DNA of 64,000 nucleotides from Sediminibacterium sp. (GTDB lineage Bacteria; Bacteroidota; Bacteroidia; Chitinophagales; Chitinophagaceae). The stretch lies in the NCBI RefSeq assembly GCF_030695065.1, contig NZ_JAUYTR010000016.1, positions 248,001 to 312,000 of the forward strand, given 5' to 3'. The translations under genes and the position numbers were made by a program. The first letter of the stretch is position 1; every line of letters begins with the position of its first letter. The notes beneath the pieces are model-generated. The model was not told the DNA's origin. It saw nothing but the letters and a program-made list of their open reading frames with translations, and ran no database searches. Positions 17,255 to 27,213 of this stretch are shown piece by piece.

Positions 17255-19810
17255 ATGGATAATAATTTTTCAGCTCAGGTAAAAGAAATCATTTCCTTTA
17301 GTAGGGAAGAAGCGCTTAGGTTAGGAAACGACTTTATAGGAACTGAGCATTTATTGCTTGGTTTAATTAGAGACGGGGATAATACAGCTATTAAAGTACT
17401 CAAACAGCTGAATATAGACCTATACGAACTAAGGAAAGAAGTAGAACTTGCCGTAAAAGATAAAACCGGTAAAAATATTGCCAATATTAATAGTCTGCCG
17501 CTTACAAAACAGGCAGAAAAAGTAATTAGGGTAACTGTTTTAGAGGCCAAAGCTTTGAAAAGTCCATTGGTAGAAACAGAACATTTGATGTTGAGCATCC
17601 TTAAAAACAAGGAGAATATTGCTACGCAAATTTTAAATCAGTTTGATATTGATTACGATTTATTTCGCAATGAATTAGGCATGGTGGGCACTTCTAATCC
17701 TCCTCCAAGGAGCGAATTCCCAGAAGACAGTGATGATGATTTTGATGAAGAAAAAAAAGGATCGGGCTTTCAACAATCTAGACCTGGTAAACAAGCACCT
17801 GGTGCTGCTAAAAGTAAAACGCCAGTATTAGATAACTTTGGAAGAGATATTACCAAATTAGCCGAAGCAGGAACCTTGGATCCAATAGTAGGCAGAGAGG
17901 CTGAAATTGAAAGAGTAAGTCAAATTTTAAGTAGAAGAAAGAAAAACAATCCTATTTTAATTGGTGAACCTGGTGTGGGTAAAACTGCCATTGTAGAAGG
18001 TTTGGCACTGAGAATTGTTCAGCGAAAAGTGAGTCGCGTATTATTCGATAAAAGAGTAATATCATTAGATTTAGCCGCTTTGGTTGCTGGTACTAAATAC
18101 AGAGGTCAGTTTGAAGAACGCATGAAAGCCATCATGAATGAGTTAGAAAAGAACAGAGATGTGATTTTATTCATTGATGAAATACATACTATTGTTGGCG
18201 CAGGTGGCGCAAGTGGATCTTTGGATGCTTCAAATATTTTTAAACCTGCTTTAGCTAGGGGAGAATTGCAATGTATTGGTGCATCTACATTAGATGAGTA
18301 TCGCATGTACATTGAGAAAGATGGCGCATTAGATCGTCGTTTTCAAAAAGTATTGATTGAACCACCTAGCGTAGAAGAAACCATTCTAATTTTAAATAAT
18401 ATCAAGTCTAAATACGAAGATTTTCATAATGTTCATTATGGGGATGACGCTATTGATGCTTGTGTTAAATTAAGCGATCGTTATATGACCGATCGTTTAT
18501 TGCCCGATAAAGCCATTGATGTAATGGACGAAGTGGGCGCAAGGGTACACTTGAAAAACATCAATGTGCCTGAAACGATTGTTGAACTAGAGAAAAAAAT
18601 TGAAGAAGTTAAGAATGAAAAAAACAAGGTAGTTAAAAGCCAACGTTTTGAAGAAGCTGCTTCTTTAAGAGATACTGAAAAGAGACTAGGAGAAGAGTTA
18701 GAAAAAGCCAAACTTCAATGGGAAGAGGAGAGCAAGAATAAGCGTTATCCTATTACCGAGGAAAATATTGCCGAAGTAATTAGTATGATGACGGGTATAC
18801 CTGTTAAGCGTATGGTTCAAGCCGAGACGGAAAAACTTCGTAGAATGAGCGAAGACATGAAGGGTATGGTGATTGGCCAAGATGAAGCCATACAAAAAGT
18901 AGTTCGTGCTATACAAAGAAATAGGGTTGGATTGAAAGATCCTAAAAAGCCTATTGGTACCTTTATTTTCTTAGGTCCTACAGGAGTTGGTAAAACAGAA
19001 TTAGCGCGATCTTTAGCACGTTATATGTTTGACTCAGAAGATTCTTTAATTAGAATTGATATGAGTGAATACATGGAAAAATTTACAGTTAGTAGATTAA
19101 TTGGTGCGCCTCCAGGATATGTTGGTTACGAAGAAGGTGGTCAGCTTACAGAAAAAGTGAGAAGAAAACCTTACTCAGTAATTCTTTTAGATGAAATTGA
19201 AAAAGCACATCCAGATATTTACAATATTTTATTGCAAGTATTAGACGATGGACAATTAACGGATGGGCTAGGTAGAAAAGTAGACTTCAAGAACACGTTG
19301 ATTATTATGACTTCAAATATTGGAGTTAGACAATTAAAAGAATTTGGAGACGGCGTTGGTTTTGCAACTGCAACTAGAATGCAGAATGCAGAAGAGAACA
19401 ACAAAGCTGTTATTGAGAAAGCGTTGAAGAAAACCTTCTCTCCGGAATTCTTGAATAGAATTGACGATGTAGTTGTGTTTAATTCTCTCACTAAAGAAAA
19501 TATTTTCAATATCATCGATATCCTGATGAAGGGTGTTTCAAAGAGACTATTAAATCTAGGCTTTGAACTAGAGTTAACAGCAGAAGCGAAAGACTTTATT
19601 GCAGAGAAGGGTTATGATGTGCAGTTTGGCGCCAGACCGCTTCATAGAGCAATTCAGAAATATCTAGAAGATCCTTTGGCAGAAGAAATCATGAAAATGT
19701 CTATTAAGCAAGGAGATGTATTAATTGCCGATTTAAATAAAGAAACTAGTTTATTGGAATTCAATTATAAATCTAGAATAGAAGAAGAAGAAGCTAAAGC
19801 TGAATCTTAA
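17255..19810 (+). CDS. clpC: ATP-dependent Clp protease ATP-binding subunit ClpC
   Basis: An 851-residue Hsp100 unfoldase that feeds proteins to ClpP. It has a double Clp_N domain (1-140), an acidic and flexible linker (about 145-195, rich in D, E, P and G), the first AAA+ module with Walker A GEPGVGKT at 237-244, a UVR-type middle domain ([20 protein letters not shown]), the second module with GPTGVGKT, and a ClpB_D2-small C-terminal domain. A VGF tripeptide (GDGVGF) in the second module is the ClpP-docking loop, which separates it from ClpB. Its usual adaptor gene mcsB and regulator ctsR are not beside it. Confidence 0.95.
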   Translation: MDNNFSAQVKEIISFSREEALRLGNDFIGTEHLLLGLIRDGDNTAIKVLKQLNIDLYELRKEVELAVKDKTGKNIANINSLPLTKQAEKVIRVTVLEAKALKSPLVETEHLMLSILKNKENIATQILNQFDIDYDLFRNELGMVGTSNPPPRSEFPEDSDDDFDEEKKGSGFQQSRPGKQAPGAAKSKTPVLDNFGRDITKLAEAGTLDPIVGREAEIERVSQILSRRKKNNPILIGEPGVGKTAIVEGLALRIVQRKVSRVLFDKRVISLDLAALVAGTKYRGQFEERMKAIMNELEKNRDVILFIDEIHTIVGAGGASGSLDASNIFKPALARGELQCIGASTLDEYRMYIEKDGALDRRFQKVLIEPPSVEETILILNNIKSKYEDFHNVHYGDDAIDACVKLSDRYMTDRLLPDKAIDVMDEVGARVHLKNINVPETIVELEKKIEEVKNEKNKVVKSQRFEEAASLRDTEKRLGEELEKAKLQWEEESKNKRYPITEENIAEVISMMTGIPVKRMVQAETEKLRRMSEDMKGMVIGQDEAIQKVVRAIQRNRVGLKDPKKPIGTFIFLGPTGVGKTELARSLARYMFDSEDSLIRIDMSEYMEKFTVSRLIGAPPGYVGYEEGGQLTEKVRRKPYSVILLDEIEKAHPDIYNILLQVLDDGQLTDGLGRKVDFKNTLIIMTSNIGVRQLKEFGDGVGFATATRMQNAEENNKAVIEKALKKTFSPEFLNRIDDVVVFNSLTKENIFNIIDILMKGVSKRLLNLGFELELTAEAKDFIAEKGYDVQFGARPLHRAIQKYLEDPLAEEIMKMSIKQGDVLIADLNKETSLLEFNYKSRIEEEEAKAES

Positions 19811-19832
19811 TAGTACAATTGTTTTATACAAG

Positions 19833-19865
19833 TCCCGGTAGCAAATGTTATCGGGATTTTTATTT
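19833..19865 (+). terminator. terminator after clpC
   Basis: A stem tcccggtagc/gttatcggga with wobble pairs and an AAAT loop is followed by a T run, 22 bases after the clpC stop. It reaches into the last codons of the convergent ubiX gene. Confidence 0.78.
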
Positions 19866-20420
19866 GCCCCAACGGTAACTTTTTACATTGATGCCTGCTA
19901 AATCTAAAACACGATCTACTACTGTAGCAGCTACTTCTTCAATGGTACTTGGTTTGCTATAAAAAGAGGGGGTTGCGGGGCAAATAATTCCACCCGCTAG
20001 TGTAATGGTTTCCATATTTTTAATATGAATCAAATTATAGGGGGTTTCTCTTGCAACTAGTATAAGTTTCCTTCTTTCTTTCAATATTACATCTGCCGCC
20101 CTGGTAAGTAAGTCATCACTTATTCCTGCAGCAATCCTACCCATGGTACCCATACTACAAGGAATTACAATCATTGTATTGTACTGGGCTGAACCCGATG
20201 CAAATGGGGCATAGAAATCTTGTTTTTCGTAAAATGAAAATGGGTATTGGGTGTAAGACTGATCTCCTAATTCGGTTTCCCAAACATCTTTGGCATTCTT
20301 GCTCATCACAATACCAACTGCTTCATATTGGTCAGGGTATTGCACTAACTTATCCAATATCCCTTTTGCATAGATGGAACCACTGGCACCGGTAATGGCT
20401 ATGATGAGTTTGTTCTTCAT
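19860..20420 (-). CDS. ubiX: UbiX family flavin prenyltransferase
   Basis: A 186-residue flavoprotein. It starts with the nucleotide loop AITGASGSIYAKGILDKL, has the conserved VIPCSMGTMGRIAAGISDDLLTRAADV segment and RETPYNLIHIKNM, and ends with a family-typical tail. UbiX attaches a dimethylallyl group to FMN to make the prenylated flavin used by UbiD-type decarboxylases. No ubiD gene is in the window, so the partner must lie elsewhere. The name is from clear family motifs; the role in quinone synthesis versus another decarboxylation is not determined. Confidence 0.93.
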   Translation of the reverse strand: MKNKLIIAITGASGSIYAKGILDKLVQYPDQYEAVGIVMSKNAKDVWETELGDQSYTQYPFSFYEKQDFYAPFASGSAQYNTMIVIPCSMGTMGRIAAGISDDLLTRAADVILKERRKLILVARETPYNLIHIKNMETITLAGGIICPATPSFYSKPSTIEEVAATVVDRVLDLAGINVKSYRWGK

Positions 20421-20451
20421 TTAATACTAACAAAGCTAAGTAGGAAAGGTT

Positions 20452-20483
20452 AAAAAAATACCCTCCTTATTGGGGAGGGTATT
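20452..20483 (-). terminator. terminator of alpha-glucan phosphorylase gene
   Basis: On the minus strand, arms aataccctcc and ggagggtatt form a perfect 10-bp stem followed by a long T run, 20 bases after the phosphorylase stop and before ubiX. Confidence 0.88.
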
Positions 20484-20502
20484 CCATTTTATCATTTCTA
20501 GC

Positions 20503-22155
20503 TTACTTGTACATGATTTCATAGTACTCGTGAGCCATTCTATTACTGTCGAACTGAAAACGAACATCACGCATTCCGTTTTTCATGATTTGTCTCCAAG
20601 TATCATGGTCATCGTAATACAATGGGATAATCTGTTGCTCTAAAATTTCATATGCCTTGTTCAAATCATATTCATCTTGATCATGAGTAGTCATATTGGC
20701 ATAATCTGCCTTTGGAACCACAAATCCATTGTTACCATGGTTTACAAATTCTGGTATCCAACCATCATCAGTTGAAAAGTTAACCGCACCGTTCATAGCT
20801 GCAGTCATACCACTGGTTCCAGAAGCTTCTCTTGGAACTCGAGGATTGTTTAACCAAATATCGGAAGCTTGCTTTAAGCGCTTACTTAAGGCCAACTCGT
20901 ATCCAATAACTACAGCCACATTTTTGTAGTTTTTACTTAAATGAACCAAGTTGTTGAACTGAGAAATAGCTGGATAATCTACTGGATAAGGTTTTCCTGC
21001 CCAAATTATTTGAACGGGATGCTTTGTATTACTCAACATTTTCTCAAAACGCTCCATGTCATAGGTGAGCATATCTGCACGCTTATAGCCTGCAAAACGT
21101 CTTGCCCATACAATGGTTAATACATTTGGATCAAATACTTTACCTGTTTGGTCTGCAACAATTTCAAATGCACGTTTTTTCAAGAATTTCTTACGATCAT
21201 CGTACACTTCGTCATTGCCTTCTTCCATGGCGCGATACATTTGCTTATCTGCCCAATAACGCCAGTTCTGTGCATTCGTTATAGAAGTGATAGGGCAGAT
21301 GCCTTCGTAATTCTTCCACATTTCTCTACTCACTTCACCATGTAAAGCAGAAACTCCATTGGCTTTTCTTGCAAACCTAAGTGCAGCTAAAGAGTGATTA
21401 AATTGATCGTCTGTAATACCGGTGAGTTTTCTTACTTCATCTATACTTAATCCACAGAAATAACTCATTTTATGACACAAATAAATATCGTGTTTTTCAT
21501 TGCCTGCTTCTTCGGGAGTATGTGTTGTAAATACTAAATGTTCTTTTACTTTTTGCACACTTTTGAATTTATTCAACAAATAAAATGCAGAAGAAATTCC
21601 ATGCGCTTCGTTTAAGTGATAAACATCTGGATTAAAGCCTAATTCATCTATTAGCTTTGCTCCACCCACACCCAGCAATATGAATTGTGCTACTTTAGTT
21701 GCAACGTTGGCGTCATATAAACGATGGGTAATTGTTTGAGATACATAATCGTTCTCTGGTAAATCGGTACTCAATAAAAATAGGGGAGCACTATTGAATG
21801 TTTCAGGATTTAAATAATATGCTTTAACCCAAACTGGATGCTCGTGAATTAGTATTTGAAATTTAATGCCCGTATCTTCTAAGAAACTATAAATTTTTTC
21901 CATGAAAGTTACCTGCAATGTTTGATCTTGGTTTCTAGCTTGATCATAGTAGCCATATTTCCATAAGATACCTACTCCAATCATGTTTTGACGGAGTTCA
22001 TAAGCACTACGTAAGTGAGACCCAGCAAGGTATCCTAGACCCCCACTGTATATTTTTAAAGGCTGATGTATGGCGAATTCCATAGAGAAATACGCTGCTT
22101 TTTTTGCATATTGCTCGTTAATTTGATAAGGAACATTGTAACTTCTAAAATTCAT
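20503..22155 (-). CDS. glgP: short alpha-glucan family phosphorylase (GT35-like), PLP lysine missing
   Basis: A 550-residue protein of the short archaeal/Thermotoga-type glycogen phosphorylase group. The start of the fold reads AYFSMEFAIHQPLKIYSGGLGYLAG, and the phosphate-site segment ARRFAGYKRADML (351-362) keeps Arg353 and Lys358, equivalent to the catalytic Arg/Lys of phosphorylases. The PLP segment reads EASGTSGMTAAMNG (443-456): the residue that should be the Schiff-base lysine is Thr451, codon ACT at 20803-20805. Without it PLP could not be held covalently, so phosphorolysis of glycogen is uncertain. It stands as a single gene with its own terminator and no other glycogen genes nearby. 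Confidence 0.85.
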   Translation of the reverse strand: MNFRSYNVPYQINEQYAKKAAYFSMEFAIHQPLKIYSGGLGYLAGSHLRSAYELRQNMIGVGILWKYGYYDQARNQDQTLQVTFMEKIYSFLEDTGIKFQILIHEHPVWVKAYYLNPETFNSAPLFLLSTDLPENDYVSQTITHRLYDANVATKVAQFILLGVGGAKLIDELGFNPDVYHLNEAHGISSAFYLLNKFKSVQKVKEHLVFTTHTPEEAGNEKHDIYLCHKMSYFCGLSIDEVRKLTGITDDQFNHSLAALRFARKANGVSALHGEVSREMWKNYEGICPITSITNAQNWRYWADKQMYRAMEEGNDEVYDDRKKFLKKRAFEIVADQTGKVFDPNVLTIVWARRFAGYKRADMLTYDMERFEKMLSNTKHPVQIIWAGKPYPVDYPAISQFNNLVHLSKNYKNVAVVIGYELALSKRLKQASDIWLNNPRVPREASGTSGMTAAMNGAVNFSTDDGWIPEFVNHGNNGFVVPKADYANMTTHDQDEYDLNKAYEILEQQIIPLYYDDHDTWRQIMKNGMRDVRFQFDSNRMAHEYYEIMYK

Positions 22156-22226
22156 TTCTACTTATTTGGTTAAAAATTGATACGGCAATATAAGCCTAAA
22201 ATGTGATAATGTAAATTTTACACTAA

Positions 22227-23192
22227 CTAACGTTTATTGGCTTTCTTTTTACGAGGTTCACGCTTTTTGGTATAACGATCATCAAAGAAACATTTAATCC
22301 CTCTATGATTACCACAGCTTCCTTGTTCTTTAATTTTTAATTGATTACCATTAAAAATAAAATCGATTAAACATGGATCCCCATTTTTAGAATACAATCC
22401 TTCTGATGGTTTAACTAACCTGAATTCACCTTTCAATTCTCCTTTACATGCACCATTACTTTTCTCGAATAAGATAAAGAACAAATAAGTATTTTGGTCT
22501 TTGCCATCTCGTATAGAAACATAATTGTTTTTATCTTTTACATAGTCGCCGCTAAATTTATTCAATTTGGGTAGAGTATCTAGCGGATTTATTACTGCTG
22601 TTTTTGCGGGGTCTTCATTTGAATCTTTTATTACAACCATGAAAAATCCCGCATCGTTATATACCCATCCAGCCCGTGTAAACAACATCTCGTTGGCTTT
22701 CCCCATTTTTTCTCTACTAATCAAAAAGGTAGGTTCTTTATTAATTGATAGTGAACGATGGTATTCTGTTCCATCAAAATTGTTCAACAATTCTTTACAA
22801 GCCAGAAATTGATTTTTCTCATTGGTAACCAATACAACCAGTCTTTTTTTCTTTTTAGTTTCTTTGATAATGAATAGTAAATATTTTTCTTTCTCCTTAT
22901 CAATTAAACCAATTGGGTGAATTGTATAAACTTTTGTTTTACCCATGATATTAGTAAAAGCACTATCAGGATAAAATTGCAAGAAGACTTCTTTACCAAT
23001 CAACAAGGTGTCGGCTTTAGCATCTATATTGGTATCCGACACACTAAAAGGCAACGACATGGGTTTAAATGCATTTAAGAAATCCTTTTCTTTTACCGTT
23101 GTTTTACCCGATAAATCAATTGGTTCCGAATTGCACCCTACGCCTATAAACAACAATAACAATATGATTACTAATTGATTAGCAAATTTCAT
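22227..23192 (-). CDS. hypothetical lipoprotein
   Basis: I do not recognise a family. Starting at the ATG at 23192 (MKFANQLVIILLLLFIGVGC) gives a classical lipoprotein signal with lipobox Gly-Val-Gly-Cys; an ATG three codons earlier (23201) is also possible. The mature part of about 300 residues is mixed charge and beta-rich, has several Cys in the last third (ACKGEL, DPCLID, GSCGNHRGIKC), and ends in a very basic tail (KKREPRKKKANKR). It is probably attached to a membrane on the periplasmic side. It is divergent from the mntR-type regulator, 103 bp away. Confidence 0.7.
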   Translation of the reverse strand: MKFANQLVIILLLLFIGVGCNSEPIDLSGKTTVKEKDFLNAFKPMSLPFSVSDTNIDAKADTLLIGKEVFLQFYPDSAFTNIMGKTKVYTIHPIGLIDKEKEKYLLFIIKETKKKKRLVVLVTNEKNQFLACKELLNNFDGTEYHRSLSINKEPTFLISREKMGKANEMLFTRAGWVYNDAGFFMVVIKDSNEDPAKTAVINPLDTLPKLNKFSGDYVKDKNNYVSIRDGKDQNTYLFFILFEKSNGACKGELKGEFRLVKPSEGLYSKNGDPCLIDFIFNGNQLKIKEQGSCGNHRGIKCFFDDRYTKKREPRKKKANKR

Positions 23193-23244
23193 TGTATGCA
23201 TATTTTCATAAAAATAAGGCTTTTGAAGGTTGGGTTTATAATTG

Positions 23245-23276
23245 TTTGCAAATGAGGATTTAAAATTTTAGATTTG
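23245..23276 (+). promoter_or_regulatory. promoter of mntR-mntH (-33/-7)
   Basis: TTTG at 23245-23248 and TAGATTTG at 23269-23276 are separated by 20 bp, a full match to the Bacteroidota promoter. The -7 element ends 19 bases before the ATG at 23296. Confidence 0.75.
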
Positions 23277-23283
23277 TCTAAAA
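23266..23283. promoter_or_regulatory. palindrome over the mntR promoter, likely MntR operator
   Basis: A perfect inverted repeat, arms ttttaga (23266-23272) and tctaaaa (23277-23283) around tttg, covers the -7 element and likely transcription start. An 18-bp A/T-ended palindrome placed there is what is expected for a DtxR/MntR dimer repressing its own operon. The assignment is inferred from position and from the gene it controls. Confidence 0.6.
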
Positions 23284-23295
23284 ATATTTTTAAAT

Positions 23296-23967
23296 ATGCC
23301 TTTTACTGCGGCCGAAGAAAATTATATTAAAACCATTTTTCAATTACAATTAGTTGAAGGGATGGTGAGCACCAATTCGGTAGCTAGTACATTAGAAACC
23401 TCCGCAGCTTCCGTTACTGATATGCTCAAAAAATTGAAATTAAAAAAATTGCTTGTCTATGAAAAATACAAGGGTTTTAAATTGAATAATGAAGGCAAAA
23501 AGGCTGCGCTAAGTATTATTAGAAAACACAGACTCTGGGAAACTTTTTTAGTGAATATTCTTCATTTTAAATGGGATGAAGTACATGAAGTGGCAGAGCA
23601 ATTAGAGCATATCCAAAGCAATCAATTAATTGACCATTTAGACAACTTTTTGGGTAATCCTCAATTTGATCCACATGGCGACCCTATTCCAGATGCAACT
23701 GGCAAAATGCCGGTGATGACTCAAATTAATTTAACCAAATTCCCTTTACATATTGTGGGTGAAGTTTGTTCTGTTGGAAGTCAGTCTTCGGATATGTTGT
23801 CTTTATTAAGCCATAAGCAAATTGAGATTGGATCTACAATTAGTGTAGAGCAATTCTTTGCTTTTGACGAATCCATTGATGTTAAAATCAACAATACTTT
23901 AATGGTTAATATAAGTGCTAAACTGGCACAGCATTTATACGTTAAAAAATTGAACTATGCGAGTTAG
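23296..23967 (+). CDS. mntR: metal-dependent DtxR/MntR family transcriptional regulator
   Basis: A 223-residue regulator. Residues 1-65 are the DtxR winged helix (AAEENYIKTIFQLQ...VASTLETSAASVTDMLKKL), followed by the metal-binding dimerization domain with HRLWETFLVNILHFKWDEVHEVAEQLEH, which carries the expected His and Glu ligands, and a C-terminal FeoA/SH3-like domain (about 150-220). Its last 11 bases overlap the start of the Nramp gene, so the two are translated from one message. It probably represses uptake when Mn(II) (or Fe(II)) is plentiful; the palindrome over its promoter suggests it also controls itself. Confidence 0.93.
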   Translation: MPFTAAEENYIKTIFQLQLVEGMVSTNSVASTLETSAASVTDMLKKLKLKKLLVYEKYKGFKLNNEGKKAALSIIRKHRLWETFLVNILHFKWDEVHEVAEQLEHIQSNQLIDHLDNFLGNPQFDPHGDPIPDATGKMPVMTQINLTKFPLHIVGEVCSVGSQSSDMLSLLSHKQIEIGSTISVEQFFAFDESIDVKINNTLMVNISAKLAQHLYVKKLNYAS

Positions 23968-25858
23968 TAATGTAGAACAGTCGTTAAGTGAAGTTCACGA
24001 AACAGTTGATACAACTTTACCTAGAAAAGGCTGGAAAAGAATACTGGCCTATATTGGCCCAGCTTATTTGGTAAGCGTTGGCTACATGGATCCTGGTAAT
24101 TGGGCTACCGATTTACAAGGAGGGGCCAAGTTTGGTTACCAATTGATTTGGGTATTATTGATGAGTAATTTAATGGCTTTACTGTTGCAAAGTTTAAGCG
24201 CAAGATTAGGCATTGTAAGAAGAAGAGATTTGGCACAAGCCAATAGAGAAACCTATCCACCTCTCGTTAATTTTTGTTTGTATATTTTAGCTGAATTGGC
24301 CATTGCTGCATGTGATTTAGCTGAAGTATTAGGGATGGCCATTGGTATTCATTTGTTAACCGGATTACCCATACTTTGGGGTACAGTAATTACTGTTTTA
24401 GATACTTTTTTATTCCTTTTTTTACAACGCTGGGGAATTCGAAAATTGGAAGCGTTTATAATTGCATTGGTGGCCATTATAGGTATGTCCTTTTTGGTAC
24501 AAATTCTAATTGCGCAACCTGTTATGGGAGAAATGGTAGGAGGTTTAGTACCTGGGTTTTTAAACGATGGGGCACTATATATTGCTGTTGGAATTATTGG
24601 CGCAACTGTAATGCCTCATAATTTGTATCTGCATTCGGCATTGGTTCAAACAAGAAAAATTAGCCCCGATAAAAAAGGAATCAAAACTGCCATCAAATAC
24701 AATTTAATTGATAGCACTGTTGCTTTAAATGCAGCGTTTTTAGTTAATACAGCCATTCTGGTGTTGGCTGCTACTGTTTTTTACAAAACTGGGAATACCG
24801 ATGTAGCTAAAATTCAAGACGCGCACCATTTATTAGAACCTTTATTAGGATCTGCTTTAGCACCTATTTTATTTGCTATTGCCTTAATTGCTGCAGGACA
24901 AAGCTCCACAATAACGGGAACTATGGCTGGACAAATAGTTATGGAAGGCTACCTGCACCTACGAATAAATCCATGGCTAAGAAGATTGCTCACCCGTTTA
25001 ATTGCAATTGTTCCAGCGGTATTGGTCATTGTGATTTATGGCGATGAAAAAGTAGATGATTTACTAATTTTTAGCCAGGTTATATTGAGTCTTCAATTGG
25101 GCTTTGCAGTGATTCCACTCATCCATTTTGTTAGCGACAAAGCAACCATGGGAGACTTTGCCATCGGTACAAAAACCAAGATATTATCTTGGCTCGTTGC
25201 TGTAATTCTTGTTTTCTTAAATGTGAATTTAGTAGCAGACGAAACACTGGCATTTTTTCATACCGATATTAGTTGGTTGGCCAAAGCAGCCATTATAATG
25301 GTGATCCTTTTATTTATTTGGCTGTTTGTAACAATGACTTTTTATCCGCTTTTAAACAAGAAGAAAAAACAGTCGACTGATATGCTTTATGGAGAAGCTG
25401 TTTTACTAGAAAATTTAGCCATTAATAAGGTACAAAAAATTGCTGTAGCACTTGATTTTACTATGGCAGATGAAAAGTTAATTGCACATGCTTTAGCCCA
25501 AGGAAATATGGATGTAGAATACCAACTAATTCATATTGTAGAAAGTGTTTCTGCCAGGTACTCAAATTACTCAAGTGATGATGCCGAAACAAGAAAAGAC
25601 ACCGAACGATTAAATAGTTATGTAAGTCAATTAATACAAAAGGGGTATAGGGCCAAAGCAATGCTGGGATATACCCATCGGGTTAAAGAAATTGTTCGAT
25701 TAGTAACTGAATCAAAGTCAGAAATGTTAATCATGGGGGCTCATAGGCATAGTGGCTTAAAAGATTATGTTTTTGGTGAAACCATTGAAGATGTAAGACA
25801 TCAATTAACCATACCCGTTCTCATCGTGAATGTTTCCGAAAAGGCCATTCCCCAATAA
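23957..25858 (+). CDS. mntH: Nramp Mn/Fe transporter fused to a universal stress protein domain
   Basis: A 633-residue fusion. Residues 25-470 are an 11-helix Nramp carrier with the metal-site motifs DPGN (45-48, helix 1) and GATVMPH (215-221, helix 6), whose methionine favours Mn(II)/Fe(II) over Mg(II). After a basic linker (NKKKKQ), residues about 492-631 form a UspA domain ([20 protein letters not shown]...[21 protein letters not shown]), including the G-x2-G-x9-G(S/E)T-type nucleotide loop in variant form. Ordinary MntH ends after the carrier. The extra domain lies in the cytoplasm and may sense ATP or stress. It overlaps the regulator gene by 11 bp. Confidence 0.94.
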   Translation: MRVSNVEQSLSEVHETVDTTLPRKGWKRILAYIGPAYLVSVGYMDPGNWATDLQGGAKFGYQLIWVLLMSNLMALLLQSLSARLGIVRRRDLAQANRETYPPLVNFCLYILAELAIAACDLAEVLGMAIGIHLLTGLPILWGTVITVLDTFLFLFLQRWGIRKLEAFIIALVAIIGMSFLVQILIAQPVMGEMVGGLVPGFLNDGALYIAVGIIGATVMPHNLYLHSALVQTRKISPDKKGIKTAIKYNLIDSTVALNAAFLVNTAILVLAATVFYKTGNTDVAKIQDAHHLLEPLLGSALAPILFAIALIAAGQSSTITGTMAGQIVMEGYLHLRINPWLRRLLTRLIAIVPAVLVIVIYGDEKVDDLLIFSQVILSLQLGFAVIPLIHFVSDKATMGDFAIGTKTKILSWLVAVILVFLNVNLVADETLAFFHTDISWLAKAAIIMVILLFIWLFVTMTFYPLLNKKKKQSTDMLYGEAVLLENLAINKVQKIAVALDFTMADEKLIAHALAQGNMDVEYQLIHIVESVSARYSNYSSDDAETRKDTERLNSYVSQLIQKGYRAKAMLGYTHRVKEIVRLVTESKSEMLIMGAHRHSGLKDYVFGETIEDVRHQLTIPVLIVNVSEKAIPQ

Positions 25859-25863
25859 TGTAA

Positions 25864-25871
25864 TATATTTG
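25864..25871 (+). promoter_or_regulatory. -7 promoter element of icd
   Basis: TATATTTG fits TAnnTTTG and lies 30 bases before the ATG at 25902, immediately after the mntH stop. No good -33 element is seen. It separates icd from the metal-transport operon. Confidence 0.5.
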
Positions 25872-25901
25872 CACCCTATATTCAACAAAATAAAACAAAC
25901 T

Positions 25902-27134
25902 ATGGCCCAAAAAATTAAAGTTGCAAATCCAGTAGTTGAACTGGATGGTGATGAAATGACTAGAATTATCTGGAAATTCATTAAAGACAAGTTGATCTTA
26001 CCTTACCTAGAATTAGATATAAAATATTATGATTTGGGGATGGAATACCGTGATCAAACCGATGACCAGGTTACCATTGATGCTGCACATGCAATTAAGC
26101 AATATGGTGTAGGTATTAAGTGTGCTACTATTACACCAGACGAACAAAGAGTAAAAGAATTCAAACTAAAACAAATGTGGAAGAGTCCAAATGGTACCAT
26201 CCGCAATATTCTAGATGGCACTGTATTTAGAGAGCCTATTGTTTGTTCAAATGTACCAAGATTGGTACCGAATTGGACAGCACCTATTTGTATTGGAAGA
26301 CATGCATTTGGCGATCAATATCGTGCAACTGATTTTGTTACAAAAGGAAAAGGGAAATTGACTGTTAAGTTTGAAGGAGAAGATGGAACTGTTCAAGAAT
26401 TTGAAGTGTATAATTTTAAAGGAGATGGTGTTGCATTAGCTATGTACAATACCGACGAAAGTATTCAAGGTTTTGCAAGAGCTTGTTTTAATCAGGCATT
26501 GTCTAAAAAATGGCCTTTATACTTGTCTACCAAAAACACCATCTTAAAGAAATATGATGGTAGATTCAAAGACATTTTTGAAGATATATACCAAGCCGAA
26601 TTCAAGCAATTATTTACAGATGCAGGCATTACCTATGAACATCGTTTAATTGATGATATGGTAGCTTCTGCATTAAAGTGGAACGGAAATTTTGTATGGG
26701 CTTGTAAAAACTATGATGGCGACGTACAAAGTGATACCGTTGCGCAAGGTTTTGGTTCTTTGGGATTAATGACGTCTACTTTGGTAACACCCGATGGTAA
26801 CGTAATGGAAGCTGAAGCAGCTCATGGCACTGTTACACGTCACTTTAGAGAGCACCAAAAAGGGAATCGTACATCTACTAATCCAATTGCATCTATTTTT
26901 GCATGGACAAGAGGTTTAGAGTTCCGTGGAAAATTAGATAAGAACCAAGAATTAATTAATTTCTGTACAACATTAGAGAAAGTTTGTGTAGACGTGGTTG
27001 AGTCTGGCAAAATGACTAAGGATTTAGCAGTTTGCATATACGGAAACAAAGTAAACCACGGAGAACATTATTTATACACAGAAGAATTTTTAGATGCAAT
27101 CGACAGCGAATTGAGCAAGCGTTTAGCCATATAA
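25902..27134 (+). CDS. icd: NADP-dependent isocitrate dehydrogenase
   Basis: A 410-residue enzyme (start [19 protein letters not shown]) of the eukaryote-like homodimeric IDH type, not the E. coli type. Diagnostic segments are the substrate loop [20 protein letters not shown], the metal-site aspartates in [13 protein letters not shown], and [15 protein letters not shown], which contacts NADP. It oxidises isocitrate to 2-oxoglutarate and CO2 in the TCA cycle. I reject the upstream in-frame ATG at 25830 because it lies inside mntH and before the promoter element. A terminator follows 17 bases after the stop. Confidence 0.96.
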   Translation: MAQKIKVANPVVELDGDEMTRIIWKFIKDKLILPYLELDIKYYDLGMEYRDQTDDQVTIDAAHAIKQYGVGIKCATITPDEQRVKEFKLKQMWKSPNGTIRNILDGTVFREPIVCSNVPRLVPNWTAPICIGRHAFGDQYRATDFVTKGKGKLTVKFEGEDGTVQEFEVYNFKGDGVALAMYNTDESIQGFARACFNQALSKKWPLYLSTKNTILKKYDGRFKDIFEDIYQAEFKQLFTDAGITYEHRLIDDMVASALKWNGNFVWACKNYDGDVQSDTVAQGFGSLGLMTSTLVTPDGNVMEAEAAHGTVTRHFREHQKGNRTSTNPIASIFAWTRGLEFRGKLDKNQELINFCTTLEKVCVDVVESGKMTKDLAVCIYGNKVNHGEHYLYTEEFLDAIDSELSKRLAI

Positions 27135-27151
27135 AAATTTCTTTTAAAAAT

Positions 27152-27190
27152 AAAAATCCCGGTTCAATTAAAATGGCCGGGATTTTTTTT
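27152..27190 (+). terminator. rho-independent terminator of icd
   Basis: Arms aaaaatcccgg and ccgggattttt form an 11-bp stem followed by further T residues. Its A-rich left flank makes it usable also for the convergent minus-strand DUF2452 gene. Confidence 0.88.
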
Positions 27191-27213
27191 GCAATTGACT
27201 TTTTCAATAAAAT

